NCBI GenBank assembly: GCA_934234035.1
Contig: CAKQHH010000001.1
Span: forward strand, 62,001-126,000
Length of the DNA: 64,000 bases
DNA from: an uncultured Clostridia bacterium
GTDB lineage: Bacteria; Bacillota; Clostridia; Peptostreptococcales; Anaerovoracaceae
Direction of reading: 5' to 3'
Each line of letters starts with the position of its first letter. The first letter of the stretch is position 1. Below are positions 1 to 8,500 of the stretch, one piece after another. Position numbers and translations under genes: made by a program. The notes below the pieces were generated by a model. That model saw only the letters and a program-made list of their open reading frames with translations. It was not told the DNA's origin and searched no databases.

Positions 1-1
1 T

Positions 2-1837
2 TCCTGGCCGGAGCTGGCGTACGGAGAACCGGATTACGACCGGCTGATTGCGCTGTACAAGAAATTAGAGTTCAAAAAATTTCTTCAGAATCTGGAAAGA
101 CAAACGCCGGATGAGGTGACGGTCGAACCGGAGAAAGACCTTCTGGAAGGTGTAAGGGAAGTTTCCTATGAGGATTTGCTGGATTCTTTGAAGAATAACT
201 GGACGCTGATTATCGAGATGGATACGGACGATAATCATAAGCAGCTTCCGGAGGTGAAATGTATTCGCCTGTACGATCCGGAGCAGATGCACTATGCGGA
301 ATGTACAGTGACGCCGCTGGATTTTGAAATCCGCATGAGCAGCCTTTTGGACAAGGAACCGGAACTGGTGGGGCTTGGTTTGAAACCGATTGCCTACACC
401 TTGCTTCAGTACGGAATGGACCGTTTTACGCTGCATCATGATGTGGAAGTGGCCGAGTACCTTTTGGATCCGAATCGTAGCAAGTATAACCTCACCAATA
501 TGTTTTTACACTATGCAAACGAGACGCTGGACGGGGAGGATGCCCGGAAGCGACTGGTGGCTTTAGACTGCATTTATCGGAAGCAGCTTCCGGCACTGGA
601 AGAGAAGGGGATGCTGTCCCTGTTCCGAGATTGTGAAATGCCGCTGATCCGCACCATTGCAGGCATGGAGTCTCAGGGAATGAAAATCAATCCGGAGATG
701 CTGAAGTCTGCCGGGGAGGAGCTGGATACCCAGATTGCAAAGCTGGAGACGGAAGTATTCCAAGAGGCGGGAACCACTTTCAATATCAACTCGCCAAAGC
801 AATTGGGGGAAGTGCTGTTCGAGACGATGGGCATTCCGTATCCGAAAAAAACCAAGGGAAAGAACAAGTATTCCACGGCGGCGGATGTGCTGGAGAAGTT
901 GGAGGAAGATTATCCGGTGGTGTCTAAGGTGCTGATGTTCCGAAAAGCATCGAAGCTGAAGAGTACCTATGTGGACGGGCTGCTGGGCTTAATCGGAAGC
1001 GATGGACGGATTCATCCTCATTTTAATCAGACGGTGGCGGCCACCGGAAGGCTCAGCTGCACGGAACCGAACCTTCAAAATATTCCGATTCGCGATGAGA
1101 ACGGAAGAAATATCCGAAAGGCCTTTATGGTGTCGGAACCGGAGAACGTGTTCGTGGGTTCGGATTATTCCCAGATTGAACTTCGCCTGATGGCGGCGCT
1201 TTCCGGGGATCCGGTGCTGATGGAGGCGTTCCGTACCGGAGAGGATATTCACCGGCTTACCGCATCCCGGGTGTTCGATATCCCGATGGAGGACGTGACC
1301 CCGCTGGATCGTTCCAGGGCGAAAGCGGTGAACTTCGGCGTCATCTACGGCATGAGCGGATTCGGGCTGAGCGAGAATCTGGGAATTACCCGGAAGGATG
1401 CTCAGCGCTACATCGATGACTATTTCGAAAAGCACCAGGCGGTAAAGGACTATCTGGACCGTCAGGTGGAAATCGGAAAGGAAAACTTTGAGGTAAAAAC
1501 AATTATGGGCAGAATCCGGCAGATTCCGGAGTTCAAGTCTCGTCGGTACATGGATCAGCAGCTGGCGGCGCGGCTGGCGATGAACAGTCCGATTCAGGGA
1601 AGTGCAGCGGATATCATCAAGGTGGCCATGAACAAGGTAGATGCCGAACTGAGAGAGCGGGAGATGAAATCCAAGCTGGTTCTGCAGATTCACGATGAAC
1701 TGATTGTGGAAGCGGTACCGGAGGAGCTGGAACAGGTGGAAGAACTCCTTCGGAGAAATATGGAAAGCGCAGTGGAACTGCCCGTTCCGCTGGACTGCGA
1801 CATGCATTCCGGGAAGACCTGGTTTGATTTGAAATAA
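2..1837 (+). CDS. polA: DNA polymerase I, C-terminal part (5' end outside window)
   Basis: The reading frame is open from base 2, so the start codon and most of the 5' nuclease domain lie upstream of the window. The visible 611 residues begin near the end of the 5' nuclease region, pass through a 3'-5' exonuclease-like domain and end in the polymerase domain. Motif A (DYSQIELRLMAALSGD, near nt 1165-1212), motif B (RSRAKAVNFGVIYGMSGFG) and motif C (QIHDELIVE, near nt 1684) are intact, so DNA synthesis in repair and Okazaki-fragment processing should be active. The exonuclease-like domain has MDTDDN where proofreading enzymes have DTET, and no clear NxxxD or YxxxD motifs follow; proofreading is probably lost, as in many Gram-positive Pol I enzymes. 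coaE follows 28 nt downstream, a common pairing. Confidence 0.95.
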   Translation, partial: SWPELAYGEPDYDRLIALYKKLEFKKFLQNLERQTPDEVTVEPEKDLLEGVREVSYEDLLDSLKNNWTLIIEMDTDDNHKQLPEVKCIRLYDPEQMHYAECTVTPLDFEIRMSSLLDKEPELVGLGLKPIAYTLLQYGMDRFTLHHDVEVAEYLLDPNRSKYNLTNMFLHYANETLDGEDARKRLVALDCIYRKQLPALEEKGMLSLFRDCEMPLIRTIAGMESQGMKINPEMLKSAGEELDTQIAKLETEVFQEAGTTFNINSPKQLGEVLFETMGIPYPKKTKGKNKYSTAADVLEKLEEDYPVVSKVLMFRKASKLKSTYVDGLLGLIGSDGRIHPHFNQTVAATGRLSCTEPNLQNIPIRDENGRNIRKAFMVSEPENVFVGSDYSQIELRLMAALSGDPVLMEAFRTGEDIHRLTASRVFDIPMEDVTPLDRSRAKAVNFGVIYGMSGFGLSENLGITRKDAQRYIDDYFEKHQAVKDYLDRQVEIGKENFEVKTIMGRIRQIPEFKSRRYMDQQLAARLAMNSPIQGSAADIIKVAMNKVDAELREREMKSKLVLQIHDELIVEAVPEELEQVEELLRRNMESAVELPVPLDCDMHSGKTWFDLK

Positions 1838-1865
1838 GAAGTTTTATATGGAAATGAGGTGAGCC

Positions 1866-2468
1866 ATGCTAACAATTGCAATTACCGGCGGAATCGGGTC
1901 GGGAAAAACAGCAGTGACGGATTATCTGGAAGAAAAGGGGTTTCCGGTAATCGACACGGATCGCATGGCTCATGCAATGACAGCACCGGGCGGCAAAGCC
2001 ATCCCGTACATTCGGAAGCATTTTGGAGAGGCCTTCATCCTTCCGGACGGTTCCATGAATCGGGAGGCCGTTCGCAATGTGGTATATCGCAATCCGGAGA
2101 TGATGAAGGTCTTGGAAAAGGGAACGACGGAAGTGATTGTCCGAGATACAAAAGCGGAGATTGAACGAATGAGAACACTGGGCGCTCCGGTGACTTTCGT
2201 GGCGATTCCCCTTCTCTTCGAAACCGGATCCGATGGGTCGGAATACGACGGCGTGTGGGCGGTAACGGCTTCGGAAGAGGTGCGCCTGCAGCGGGTGATG
2301 GCGCGAGACGGACTGACGGAAGAGATGGTTCGGCGGATTCTGAAGAAGCAGGTTTCCGACGAAGTGCGCCGAGAGAAGGCATCGGAGCTTATCGATAACT
2401 CCGGGACGCTGGAGGAACTCCGGGGCAGGGTGGATTTTCTTTTACAAAAAAATCATTTAATCTCATAA
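1866..2468 (+). CDS. coaE: dephospho-CoA kinase
   Basis: This 200-residue protein catalyses the last step of coenzyme A synthesis, ATP-dependent phosphorylation of the 3'-hydroxyl of dephospho-CoA in the cytoplasm. The P-loop GGIGSGKT is at residues 8-15, followed by the family's DTDRMAH segment and the FVAIPLLFETG stretch. Length is normal for the family. The ATG is preceded by an ATGAGGTGAG ribosome site. It follows polA closely and is probably co-transcribed with it; the tRNA promoter begins just after its stop codon. Confidence 0.95.
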   Translation: MLTIAITGGIGSGKTAVTDYLEEKGFPVIDTDRMAHAMTAPGGKAIPYIRKHFGEAFILPDGSMNREAVRNVVYRNPEMMKVLEKGTTEVIVRDTKAEIERMRTLGAPVTFVAIPLLFETGSDGSEYDGVWAVTASEEVRLQRVMARDGLTEEMVRRILKKQVSDEVRREKASELIDNSGTLEELRGRVDFLLQKNHLIS

Positions 2469-2474
2469 AAAGGC

Positions 2475-2503
2475 TTGCATTCAATAGTAAAAGATGATAA
2501 TAT
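2475..2503 (+). promoter_or_regulatory. promoter of tRNA-Leu(GAG)
   Basis: TTGCAT at 2475-2480 and TAATAT at 2498-2503 are separated by 17 nt. Transcription would start near 2510, just before the tRNA 5' end at 2515. Confidence 0.6.
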
Positions 2504-2514
2504 AAATGAGTCAT

Positions 2515-2596
2515 GTGGCTGTGGCGGAATGGCAGACGCGCATGCTTGAGGGGCATGTGGGAGACCGTGCTGGTTCGAGTCCAGTCAGCCACACCA
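2515..2596 (+). tRNA. tRNA-Leu (anticodon GAG)
   Basis: The acceptor stem GTGGCTG (2515-2521) pairs with CAGCCAC (2586-2592), followed by discriminator A and an encoded CCA. The anticodon stem CATGC/GCATG encloses the loop TTGAGGG, giving anticodon GAG, which reads CUC and CUU. The long variable arm and the GGCGGAATGGCAGACGCG D region are typical of a class II leucine tRNA. Confidence 0.95.
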
Positions 2597-2626
2597 AAGT
2601 TCCTGACTCTGTCAGGAACTTTTTTC
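2597..2626 (+). terminator. intrinsic terminator after tRNA-Leu(GAG)
   Basis: AGTTCCTGAC (2598-2607) and GTCAGGAACT (2611-2620) form a perfect 10-bp stem with a 3-nt loop, followed by a run of T. Confidence 0.85.
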
Positions 2627-2655
2627 TCAAGATTCATTTTTTGAAAATAAGATAT

Positions 2656-2683
2656 TTGAATATTAATCATAGTATGATATAAT
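2656..2683 (+). promoter_or_regulatory. promoter of tRNA-Leu(CAA)
   Basis: TTGAAT at 2656-2661 and TATAAT at 2678-2683 are separated by 16 nt. The expected start near 2690 lies a few bases before the tRNA, so this tRNA has its own promoter after the preceding terminator. Transcription may continue into yajC. Confidence 0.65.
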
Positions 2684-2695
2684 ACCCTTTGTTGG

Positions 2696-2782
2696 GCCGG
2701 CGTGGCGGAATTGGCAGACGCGCGGGATTCAAAATCCCGTGATAGTGATATCGTATGGGTTCGACCCCCATCGCCGGCACCA
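2696..2782 (+). tRNA. tRNA-Leu (anticodon CAA)
   Basis: Acceptor GCCGGCG (2696-2702) pairs with CGCCGGC (2772-2778); discriminator A and encoded CCA follow. Anticodon stem CGGGA/TCCCG encloses TTCAAAA, giving anticodon CAA, which reads UUG. A long variable arm (about TGATAGTGATATCGTA) identifies a class II leucine tRNA. The yajC start lies 27 nt after the CCA end. Confidence 0.95.
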
Positions 2783-2808
2783 TCTATTTTTTTATGGAGG
2801 ATAATTAC

Positions 2809-3225
2809 ATGAAAACAAATGCGACAATGATGAACCTGATTCTTCTGGTGTTCTTTATCGGTATTATCTATTTTATGATGATTCGCCCGCAGCGCAAGCG
2901 CGATAAAGAGGCGAAGGAAATGAGAGACGGTTTGACCCGCGGTGATGAAATTATCACCATCGGCGGATTCATCGGAAAGGTCGTTGCCATCAATTCCGAT
3001 ACCGTTGTGATTAATCTGAATGCCGGAAAGGGCAGCACCAACGTAGAACTTCTGAAGACTGCAATCGGCAGCGTGAAGACACCGAACACTGCAGCTCGTC
3101 AGGAGAAGAAGGAAGCAGCGGAAGAGACAAAGGAACGGGATGTAAAGACTTCCACCACGAAGAAGGTTACTCCGAAGAAGCTGACTCCGAAGAAGGATGA
3201 ATCCGAGAATAAGGATGCGGAATAA
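2809..3225 (+). CDS. yajC: preprotein translocase accessory subunit YajC
   Basis: A 138-residue single-pass membrane protein of the Sec translocon holo-complex. The N-terminal hydrophobic segment (about residues 8-23) is followed by the family signature MIRPQRKRDKEAKEM and a small YajC core with DEIITIGGFIGKVVAI. The C-terminal third is a Lys/Thr/Glu-rich tail with repeated TPKK units, longer than in many homologues and probably disordered. The ATG at 2809 was chosen because GGAGG sits at 2796-2800; the frame extends upstream through the tRNA, but that cannot be coding. It is followed by secDF, its usual functional partner. Confidence 0.93.
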   Translation: MKTNATMMNLILLVFFIGIIYFMMIRPQRKRDKEAKEMRDGLTRGDEIITIGGFIGKVVAINSDTVVINLNAGKGSTNVELLKTAIGSVKTPNTAARQEKKEAAEETKERDVKTSTTKKVTPKKLTPKKDESENKDAE

Positions 3226-3241
3226 GATTTCTGATTGCGAG

Positions 3242-3272
3242 AACAAGGATGCCAAATGGTATCCTTGTTTTG
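3242..3272 (+). terminator. hairpin after yajC, probable terminator or attenuator
   Basis: AACAAGGATGCC (3242-3253) and GGTATCCTTGTT (3258-3269) pair over 12 bp with a 4-nt loop. The trailing T stretch is short, so termination may be partial. Confidence 0.6.
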
Positions 3273-3301
3273 CTATACACGAAATTGGAATGGTGAAAAA
3301 C

Positions 3302-3330
3302 TTGAATTTCCAATGGCTATGATGTAAAAT
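3302..3330 (+). promoter_or_regulatory. possible promoter of secDF
   Basis: TTGAAT (3302-3307) and TAAAAT (3325-3330) are 17 nt apart, between the yajC hairpin and secDF. A 7-bp inverted repeat ATTGGAA/TTCCAAT (3284-3290 and 3308-3314) overlaps the promoter region and could be a regulator site; this is inference. Confidence 0.4.
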
Positions 3331-3397
3331 GGTATGTAAAATGCAATGTATTACTATGCACATTATTACAAATTTTTAGAAAGGCACTTAAGGTCAA

Positions 3398-5662
3398 ATG
3401 AAAAAAGGTACACGTAAATTTCTATCAATTGTCGTGGTATTGGTTATCGCACTGGGGGCATTTGTTTCGCTTAAGGGTATCGGCCCGGTTCAGAGACTTG
3501 CGGATAAGATGAAGTACGGACTGGATATCAACGGCGGTGTCTATGTATTGATGGAAGCTGAGACCAACGAAAAGGGTACGCAGCTGTCTAAGCTGATGGA
3601 TCAGACGAAATCCGTCCTGGAGAATCGTGTCAATGCCATGGGTATTTCCGAAGCCTCCGTTTCCATTGAGGGAAACAATCGAGTTCGTGTCGAGATGCCG
3701 GGTGTGGAAGATGCACAGGCGGCTATCGATCAGATTGGTAAGACGGCTCAGCTGAAACTGTTCCTGGCAGACGGTACGGAAGTCATGAGCGGTAATGAGA
3801 TTACCGATTCTTCTTTTACCACCGACTCCAAGAACGGCGGATATAAAATTACCATTGACTTCTCGTCCAAGGGGTCCGATGCATTCGCAAGTGCAACCGA
3901 AAAAGCGGCATCCGGAACGGTGAAGTCCACCATGAAAGACGAAAACGGTCAGGCGGTTTCCAATACCGCAATCGTCATCAAGCTGGATGACGAAGTGGTA
4001 TCGGCACCGAGCGTAAGCGAAAAGATCGCATCCAGAAGCTGTGAAATTACCCGTCCGGGCGGATTCAGTGAAGATGAGGCTTCTTCTACCTCTGCGTTGA
4101 TCCGAGGCGGTGCACTGCCGGCAACCCTGAAGGAAATCAGTTCCTCTGTAGAGACGGCGACCATTGGTGCAAATGCGCTTCATAAGAGTATTGTGGCCGG
4201 CGCAATCGGTCTTGGAATCGTTATGCTGATTATGCTGATGGCATACGGCGCACTTGGATTCATTGCGGACCTGGCACTGCTGCTGTATGTAGAGGTAACC
4301 CTGTGGATTATGGCAGGATTGGGATCGGTCCTCACCTTGCCGGGAATTGCGGGTATCATCCTGTCCATCGGTATGGCGGTAGACTCCAACGTAATTATTT
4401 TTACCCGAATTCGGGAAGAAATCGAAAAGGGGAAATCCATTCGTGTTGCGGTGGATACCGGATTTAAGTCCGCGCTGGCGACGGTAGTGGACTCTCAGAC
4501 CACTACACTGATTGCAGCTATCGTGCTGTATCTGATCGGTACCACATCGGTTAAGGGATTTGCTCTGACACTGATGATCGGTACAATTTGCAGTATCTTT
4601 ACTGCAGTATTCATCACACACCTGTTTGTAACTGCATTGACAGACATTCCGGCACTGTGCAAGATGAGACACTTTGGAATGCACGAAGACGGCACTCCGA
4701 GAATGAAGTGGACCAAGCACATTCACTTTATTGAAAACCGCAAGAAGTATTTCGCACTGAGCTTGATTGTTATTCTGCTGGGTGTGGGATGTGCGGTATT
4801 CAAGGGCTTTAATTACGGAATCGATTTCACCGGCGGTACGATGATTCAGCTGGAGATGGGTCAGAAGGTGGATTCCGATGAAGTGGCGAAGACCATCGAA
4901 AAATACGATCTGAATCCGACCATCGTATACGCTTCGGATAACCACAGCCAGGTGGTGATCCGTACCAAGAAAGCACTGAACGCGGATCAGAGAGGACAGG
5001 TCATTTCCACCCTGTCCAAGAAATATAACCTGAATAAGAAGTCGGTACTGGCTTCCGAGGAATTCGGACCGACCGTCGGTAAAGAGCTGAGACAGAATGC
5101 GATTAAATCCATTATTATCGCGGCACTGTGCATGCTGGTATACATCCGTTTCCGGTTTAAGACCTGGAAATACGGAGTCGCTGCGGTAGGCGGCCTGCTG
5201 CACGATGTGCTGGTAACTCTTTCCATGTACGCGATTTTCGGATTTACCATCAACAACCCGTTCATCGCCGGTATTCTGACGGTTGTGGGTTACTCCATCA
5301 ACGATACGATCGTAATCTTTGACCGTATTCGGGAGAACAAGCGGTTCTACAAGAGAAAGGAAATTATTCCGCAGATTAACGACAGCATCAATGAGACACT
5401 GTCCCGTTCGATTATGACTTCCATTACAACCTTGATTGTTATGGTGCCGCTGTACTTCATGGTATCTTCGGAGATTCGGGAGTTCCTGATTCCGCTGATT
5501 ATCGGTGTCATTTGCGGAACTTATTCCTCCATCTTCATCTGCAGCCCGCTGCTCTACGAGATGAAGAAAAAGGAAAGCATGTCCCGGTATGAACTGCAGA
5601 AAGAGAAAAAAGCAAAGGCTGCAAAGGCTGCAAAGGCAAACAATTCCGGAATTGTAAAATAA
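3398..5662 (+). CDS. secDF: SecD-SecF fusion, protein export membrane subunit
   Basis: A single 754-residue protein joins SecD and SecF, which use the proton gradient to help pull exported proteins through SecYEG. The SecD half (to about residue 440) has the N-terminal membrane segment, the GLDINGGVYVLME motif, an extracytoplasmic P1 region and a membrane block with DSNVIIFTRIREEI. The SecF half begins near IENRKKYFALS, has GIDFTGGTMIQLEM and NDTIVIFDRIRENKR. Charged residues in these two transmembrane motifs match those needed for proton-driven function in the family. Fused SecDF is usual in Bacillota. The C-terminus ends in a short Lys/Ala-rich tail. Confidence 0.96.
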   Translation: MKKGTRKFLSIVVVLVIALGAFVSLKGIGPVQRLADKMKYGLDINGGVYVLMEAETNEKGTQLSKLMDQTKSVLENRVNAMGISEASVSIEGNNRVRVEMPGVEDAQAAIDQIGKTAQLKLFLADGTEVMSGNEITDSSFTTDSKNGGYKITIDFSSKGSDAFASATEKAASGTVKSTMKDENGQAVSNTAIVIKLDDEVVSAPSVSEKIASRSCEITRPGGFSEDEASSTSALIRGGALPATLKEISSSVETATIGANALHKSIVAGAIGLGIVMLIMLMAYGALGFIADLALLLYVEVTLWIMAGLGSVLTLPGIAGIILSIGMAVDSNVIIFTRIREEIEKGKSIRVAVDTGFKSALATVVDSQTTTLIAAIVLYLIGTTSVKGFALTLMIGTICSIFTAVFITHLFVTALTDIPALCKMRHFGMHEDGTPRMKWTKHIHFIENRKKYFALSLIVILLGVGCAVFKGFNYGIDFTGGTMIQLEMGQKVDSDEVAKTIEKYDLNPTIVYASDNHSQVVIRTKKALNADQRGQVISTLSKKYNLNKKSVLASEEFGPTVGKELRQNAIKSIIIAALCMLVYIRFRFKTWKYGVAAVGGLLHDVLVTLSMYAIFGFTINNPFIAGILTVVGYSINDTIVIFDRIRENKRFYKRKEIIPQINDSINETLSRSIMTSITTLIVMVPLYFMVSSEIREFLIPLIIGVICGTYSSIFICSPLLYEMKKKESMSRYELQKEKKAKAAKAAKANNSGIVK

Positions 5663-5687
5663 ATTTCAACTAAAGGGGTGTTCACGG

Positions 5688-7886
5688 GTGACGACTGATT
5701 TTAGTATGACAACAGAACAATATATTGAAGATCTCAAGACGATGAATGAGAGATATGATGATCCGATGATTATCAAAGCCTTTGAAATCGCCAACAGACT
5801 TCATAACGGCCAGATGAGAAAGAGTGGAGAACCGTATATCATTCATCCGATTGCGGTCTCCAAGATTCTGGCCAGTTTTGGCATGGATAATGAAACGGTC
5901 GTCGCCGGACTCCTTCACGACGTGGTGGAGGATACGGAGTACACTCGAGAAGAGCTGGTAGAGGATTTCAATGAAGAAATCGCTCTGCTGGTGGACGGCG
6001 TAACCAAACTGGGAAACATCAAGTATGACTCCAAAGAAGAACTTCAGGCGGAGAATTTCAGAAAGATGTTTCTTGCCATGTCTAAGGATATTCGCGTCCT
6101 GATTATTAAGCTGGCGGACCGTCTCCACAATATGCGAACGATGGAGTTCATGCCGCCTCATAAGCGGAAGGAGAAATCCGCAGAAACGCTGGAGATTTAT
6201 GCGCCCCTTGCCGGACGTCTGGGAATCTACAGCATTAAATTCGAACTGGAGGATTTAGCGTTTAAGTATCTTCATCCGGAAGATTACGAATCGCTGTCGG
6301 TTCAGGTAAGCAAACGGAAGGAAGAGCGAGAGAAAATCGTCGATCAGCTGATCGATGAAATCAGCGATGAGCTGGACAAAGCAAACTTCCATTACGATGT
6401 AATGGGACGTTCGAAGCATCTGTACAGCATCTACAAGAAGATGACACTTCAGCACAAGCAGCTGGATGAAATCTTTGATTTGATCGCCATTCGTGTCATC
6501 GTAAATACAGTGAAAGACTGCTATGCCGTGCTGGGACTGGTTCACACCAAATGGACGCCGATTCCGGGACGGTTTAAAGACTATATTGCAATGCCGAAAC
6601 CGAACATGTATCAATCCCTGCATACCACTGTATTGGATGAAAACGGGGATCCCTTCGAGATTCAGATTCGAACCTACGAGATGCATCGAATCGCTGAATA
6701 CGGTATTGCGGCACATTGGAAATATAAAGAAGGAAAGGGCGGTTCCGGCGGAGACTCGTCGGAACAGAAGCTGGCCTGGCTGAGACAGGCATTGGAGTGG
6801 CAGAAGGAAACCGATGACTCCATGGAGTTCTTGGAAACTCTGAAGATGGATTTGTTTGATAACCAGGTGTTCGTATTCACCCCAAAAGGAGACGTTATCG
6901 AATTGCCGGCCGAGTCGACGCCGCTGGATTTTGCATTTAAGATTCATACGGATGTAGGCATCCGTTGCGTAGGGGCCAAGGTGAACGGCAAGATGGTTAC
7001 CATCGACCATGAACTGAAGACCGGTGATATCGTGGATATCATTACCTCTGCGAATTCGGCCGGACCGAGCATGGATTGGCTGAATATCGCTAAGAGTTCT
7101 CAGGCCAAGAACAAAATCCGAAACTGGCTTCGGAAAGCCAACAAGAATGATTCCCTGGATCGGGGAAAAACCAATATCGCAAATTACATTAAGAAGAAGG
7201 GCTATGACCCACATCTGGTGGCGAAGAATGCCTACCTTCTGAAAGCGGTAAAGGACCTGAAATTGAATAATGTCAACGAGCTGTATCTGCAGATTTCCAA
7301 CGGCGGAAGTGCGCTGGCAAAACTGGGACAGCGGCTGATTGATTATTTCATCGAGGACAACAGGAAGGAAGAAGTCCGCAAAGAAGAAGAAATCAAGAAG
7401 AAGAAACAGGTTCATCGGGAAAACAGTTCTGATGGAACCGGGATTATCGTGAAAGGATCGGATAACCTGTTGATTCGTATCGCCAGATGCTGCACTCCGG
7501 TTCCGGGAGATGATATCATCGGATTCATCACAAAGGGCCGCGGCATTACGGTGCATCGGAAGGACTGCAGCAATATCGTAAGCCTGCCGGAGCAAGAGAA
7601 AGGACGCTTGATTCATGTAGAGTGGGAGACCCCGAAGGAAGGGCAAACCTATTACACGGACATCAATATCTGTTGTCAGGACCGCCGTGGAATGTTCAGC
7701 GACATTTCCAAGGTGTGTGAAGACATGGATGTTCGCTTGGTAGGAGTGAACATGAAACCGGCAGATATGGAATACGTTAACGTGACAATCACCGTGGCCA
7801 TTACCGGAACGCATCAGATTCAACGACTGCTGATTGCGCTGAGAAATGTCCCGGGGATTGATAAGGTATACAGGACGAAATCATGA
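5688..7886 (+). CDS. rel: bifunctional (p)ppGpp synthetase/hydrolase, Rel family
   Basis: This 732-residue stringent-response enzyme makes and degrades (p)ppGpp. The hydrolase HD domain is N-terminal, with H53 and H77-D78 in GLLHDVVEDTE, so hydrolysis should be active. The synthetase domain follows (GRSKHLYSIYKKM, then PGRFKDYIAMPKPN and YQSLHTTV). A TGS domain (VFVFTPKGDVIELPA), a helical/zinc-finger region (ARCCTPVPGDDIIGF) and a C-terminal ACT domain complete the standard long-Rel layout. The GTG start is preferred because AAAGGGGTG lies at the right distance; the next ATG at 5706 has no such site. The stop overlaps the next start (ATGA), implying translational coupling. Confidence 0.95.
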   Translation: MTTDFSMTTEQYIEDLKTMNERYDDPMIIKAFEIANRLHNGQMRKSGEPYIIHPIAVSKILASFGMDNETVVAGLLHDVVEDTEYTREELVEDFNEEIALLVDGVTKLGNIKYDSKEELQAENFRKMFLAMSKDIRVLIIKLADRLHNMRTMEFMPPHKRKEKSAETLEIYAPLAGRLGIYSIKFELEDLAFKYLHPEDYESLSVQVSKRKEEREKIVDQLIDEISDELDKANFHYDVMGRSKHLYSIYKKMTLQHKQLDEIFDLIAIRVIVNTVKDCYAVLGLVHTKWTPIPGRFKDYIAMPKPNMYQSLHTTVLDENGDPFEIQIRTYEMHRIAEYGIAAHWKYKEGKGGSGGDSSEQKLAWLRQALEWQKETDDSMEFLETLKMDLFDNQVFVFTPKGDVIELPAESTPLDFAFKIHTDVGIRCVGAKVNGKMVTIDHELKTGDIVDIITSANSAGPSMDWLNIAKSSQAKNKIRNWLRKANKNDSLDRGKTNIANYIKKKGYDPHLVAKNAYLLKAVKDLKLNNVNELYLQISNGGSALAKLGQRLIDYFIEDNRKEEVRKEEEIKKKKQVHRENSSDGTGIIVKGSDNLLIRIARCCTPVPGDDIIGFITKGRGITVHRKDCSNIVSLPEQEKGRLIHVEWETPKEGQTYYTDINICCQDRRGMFSDISKVCEDMDVRLVGVNMKPADMEYVNVTITVAITGTHQIQRLLIALRNVPGIDKVYRTKS

Positions 7887-8500
7887 TTACAGTAAAACGA
7901 TACGACGAAAATATGCTTCAAGAAAATACCTATATTCTCACGGATTCCGAAACAAATCAGGGAATGGTAATCGATCCGGGATGCTATACCCCGGCCATGA
8001 AGAAGGAGCTTCAGAACATGAATGAACTGAAGTACATCATATTGACCCACGCTCACGGGGACCATATGGGTGCGCTGAATGCCATTCGCAGGGATTATCC
8101 GGATACGGTATTGATTGCCGGAGTCAAGGAAAAGAAACTTCTGCTGGATGCCGAGAATAACGGCTCTATGGAATTTTCGCCGGAGCCGGTGAGCACAGAG
8201 GCGGACCGATATGTTTCGGAAGGAGATTCGGTAACTTTAGGAAGTATAGAATTTACTTTTATGGAAACACCGGGACATACGGAAGGCGGAATCTGCATTT
8301 GCGGCGATAGTAAAATTTTCACCGGAGATACCCTGTTTTTCCGAAGCATCGGACGGACGGATTTGTACTCCGGAAATATGGAGCAGATGCGGAAGTCGCT
8401 GCAGAAACTGATGAGGCTGCCGGATGAAATTCAGGTGCTGCCGGGACACGGACCGGGCACCTCTATCGGCGCAGAGAAGAAAGGAAATCCATTTGTATAG
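7883..8500 (+). CDS. MBL-fold metallo-hydrolase (glyoxalase II-like)
   Basis: A 205-residue metallo-beta-lactamase fold protein. The zinc motif HxHxDH is at residues 56-61 (THAHGDHMG); later ligands are visible in ETPGHTEGG and FTGDTLFF, and LPGHGPGT ends the fold. Small stand-alone proteins of this type resemble YcbL/glyoxalase II and hydrolyse thioesters such as S-lactoylglutathione, but the substrate here is not known. Its place between rel and hemZ is conserved in Clostridia. It overlaps rel by 4 nt. Confidence 0.85.
   Translation: MITVKRYDENMLQENTYILTDSETNQGMVIDPGCYTPAMKKELQNMNELKYIILTHAHGDHMGALNAIRRDYPDTVLIAGVKEKKLLLDAENNGSMEFSPEPVSTEADRYVSEGDSVTLGSIEFTFMETPGHTEGGICICGDSKIFTGDTLFFRSIGRTDLYSGNMEQMRKSLQKLMRLPDEIQVLPGHGPGTSIGAEKKGNPFV

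Noticed and set aside
2389..3363. Long - strand frame (324 codons) across the tRNA genes and yajC
   Set aside because: It runs through two tRNA genes and a terminator and has no family resemblance; it is a shadow of + strand features.
3425..5203. Long - strand frame opposite secDF (592 codons)
   Set aside because: Antisense to a clear SecDF gene; composition is Gln/His/Arg-rich as expected for a shadow frame. The same applies to long - strand frames opposite rel, leuS, miaA/recombinase and the PLP lyase.
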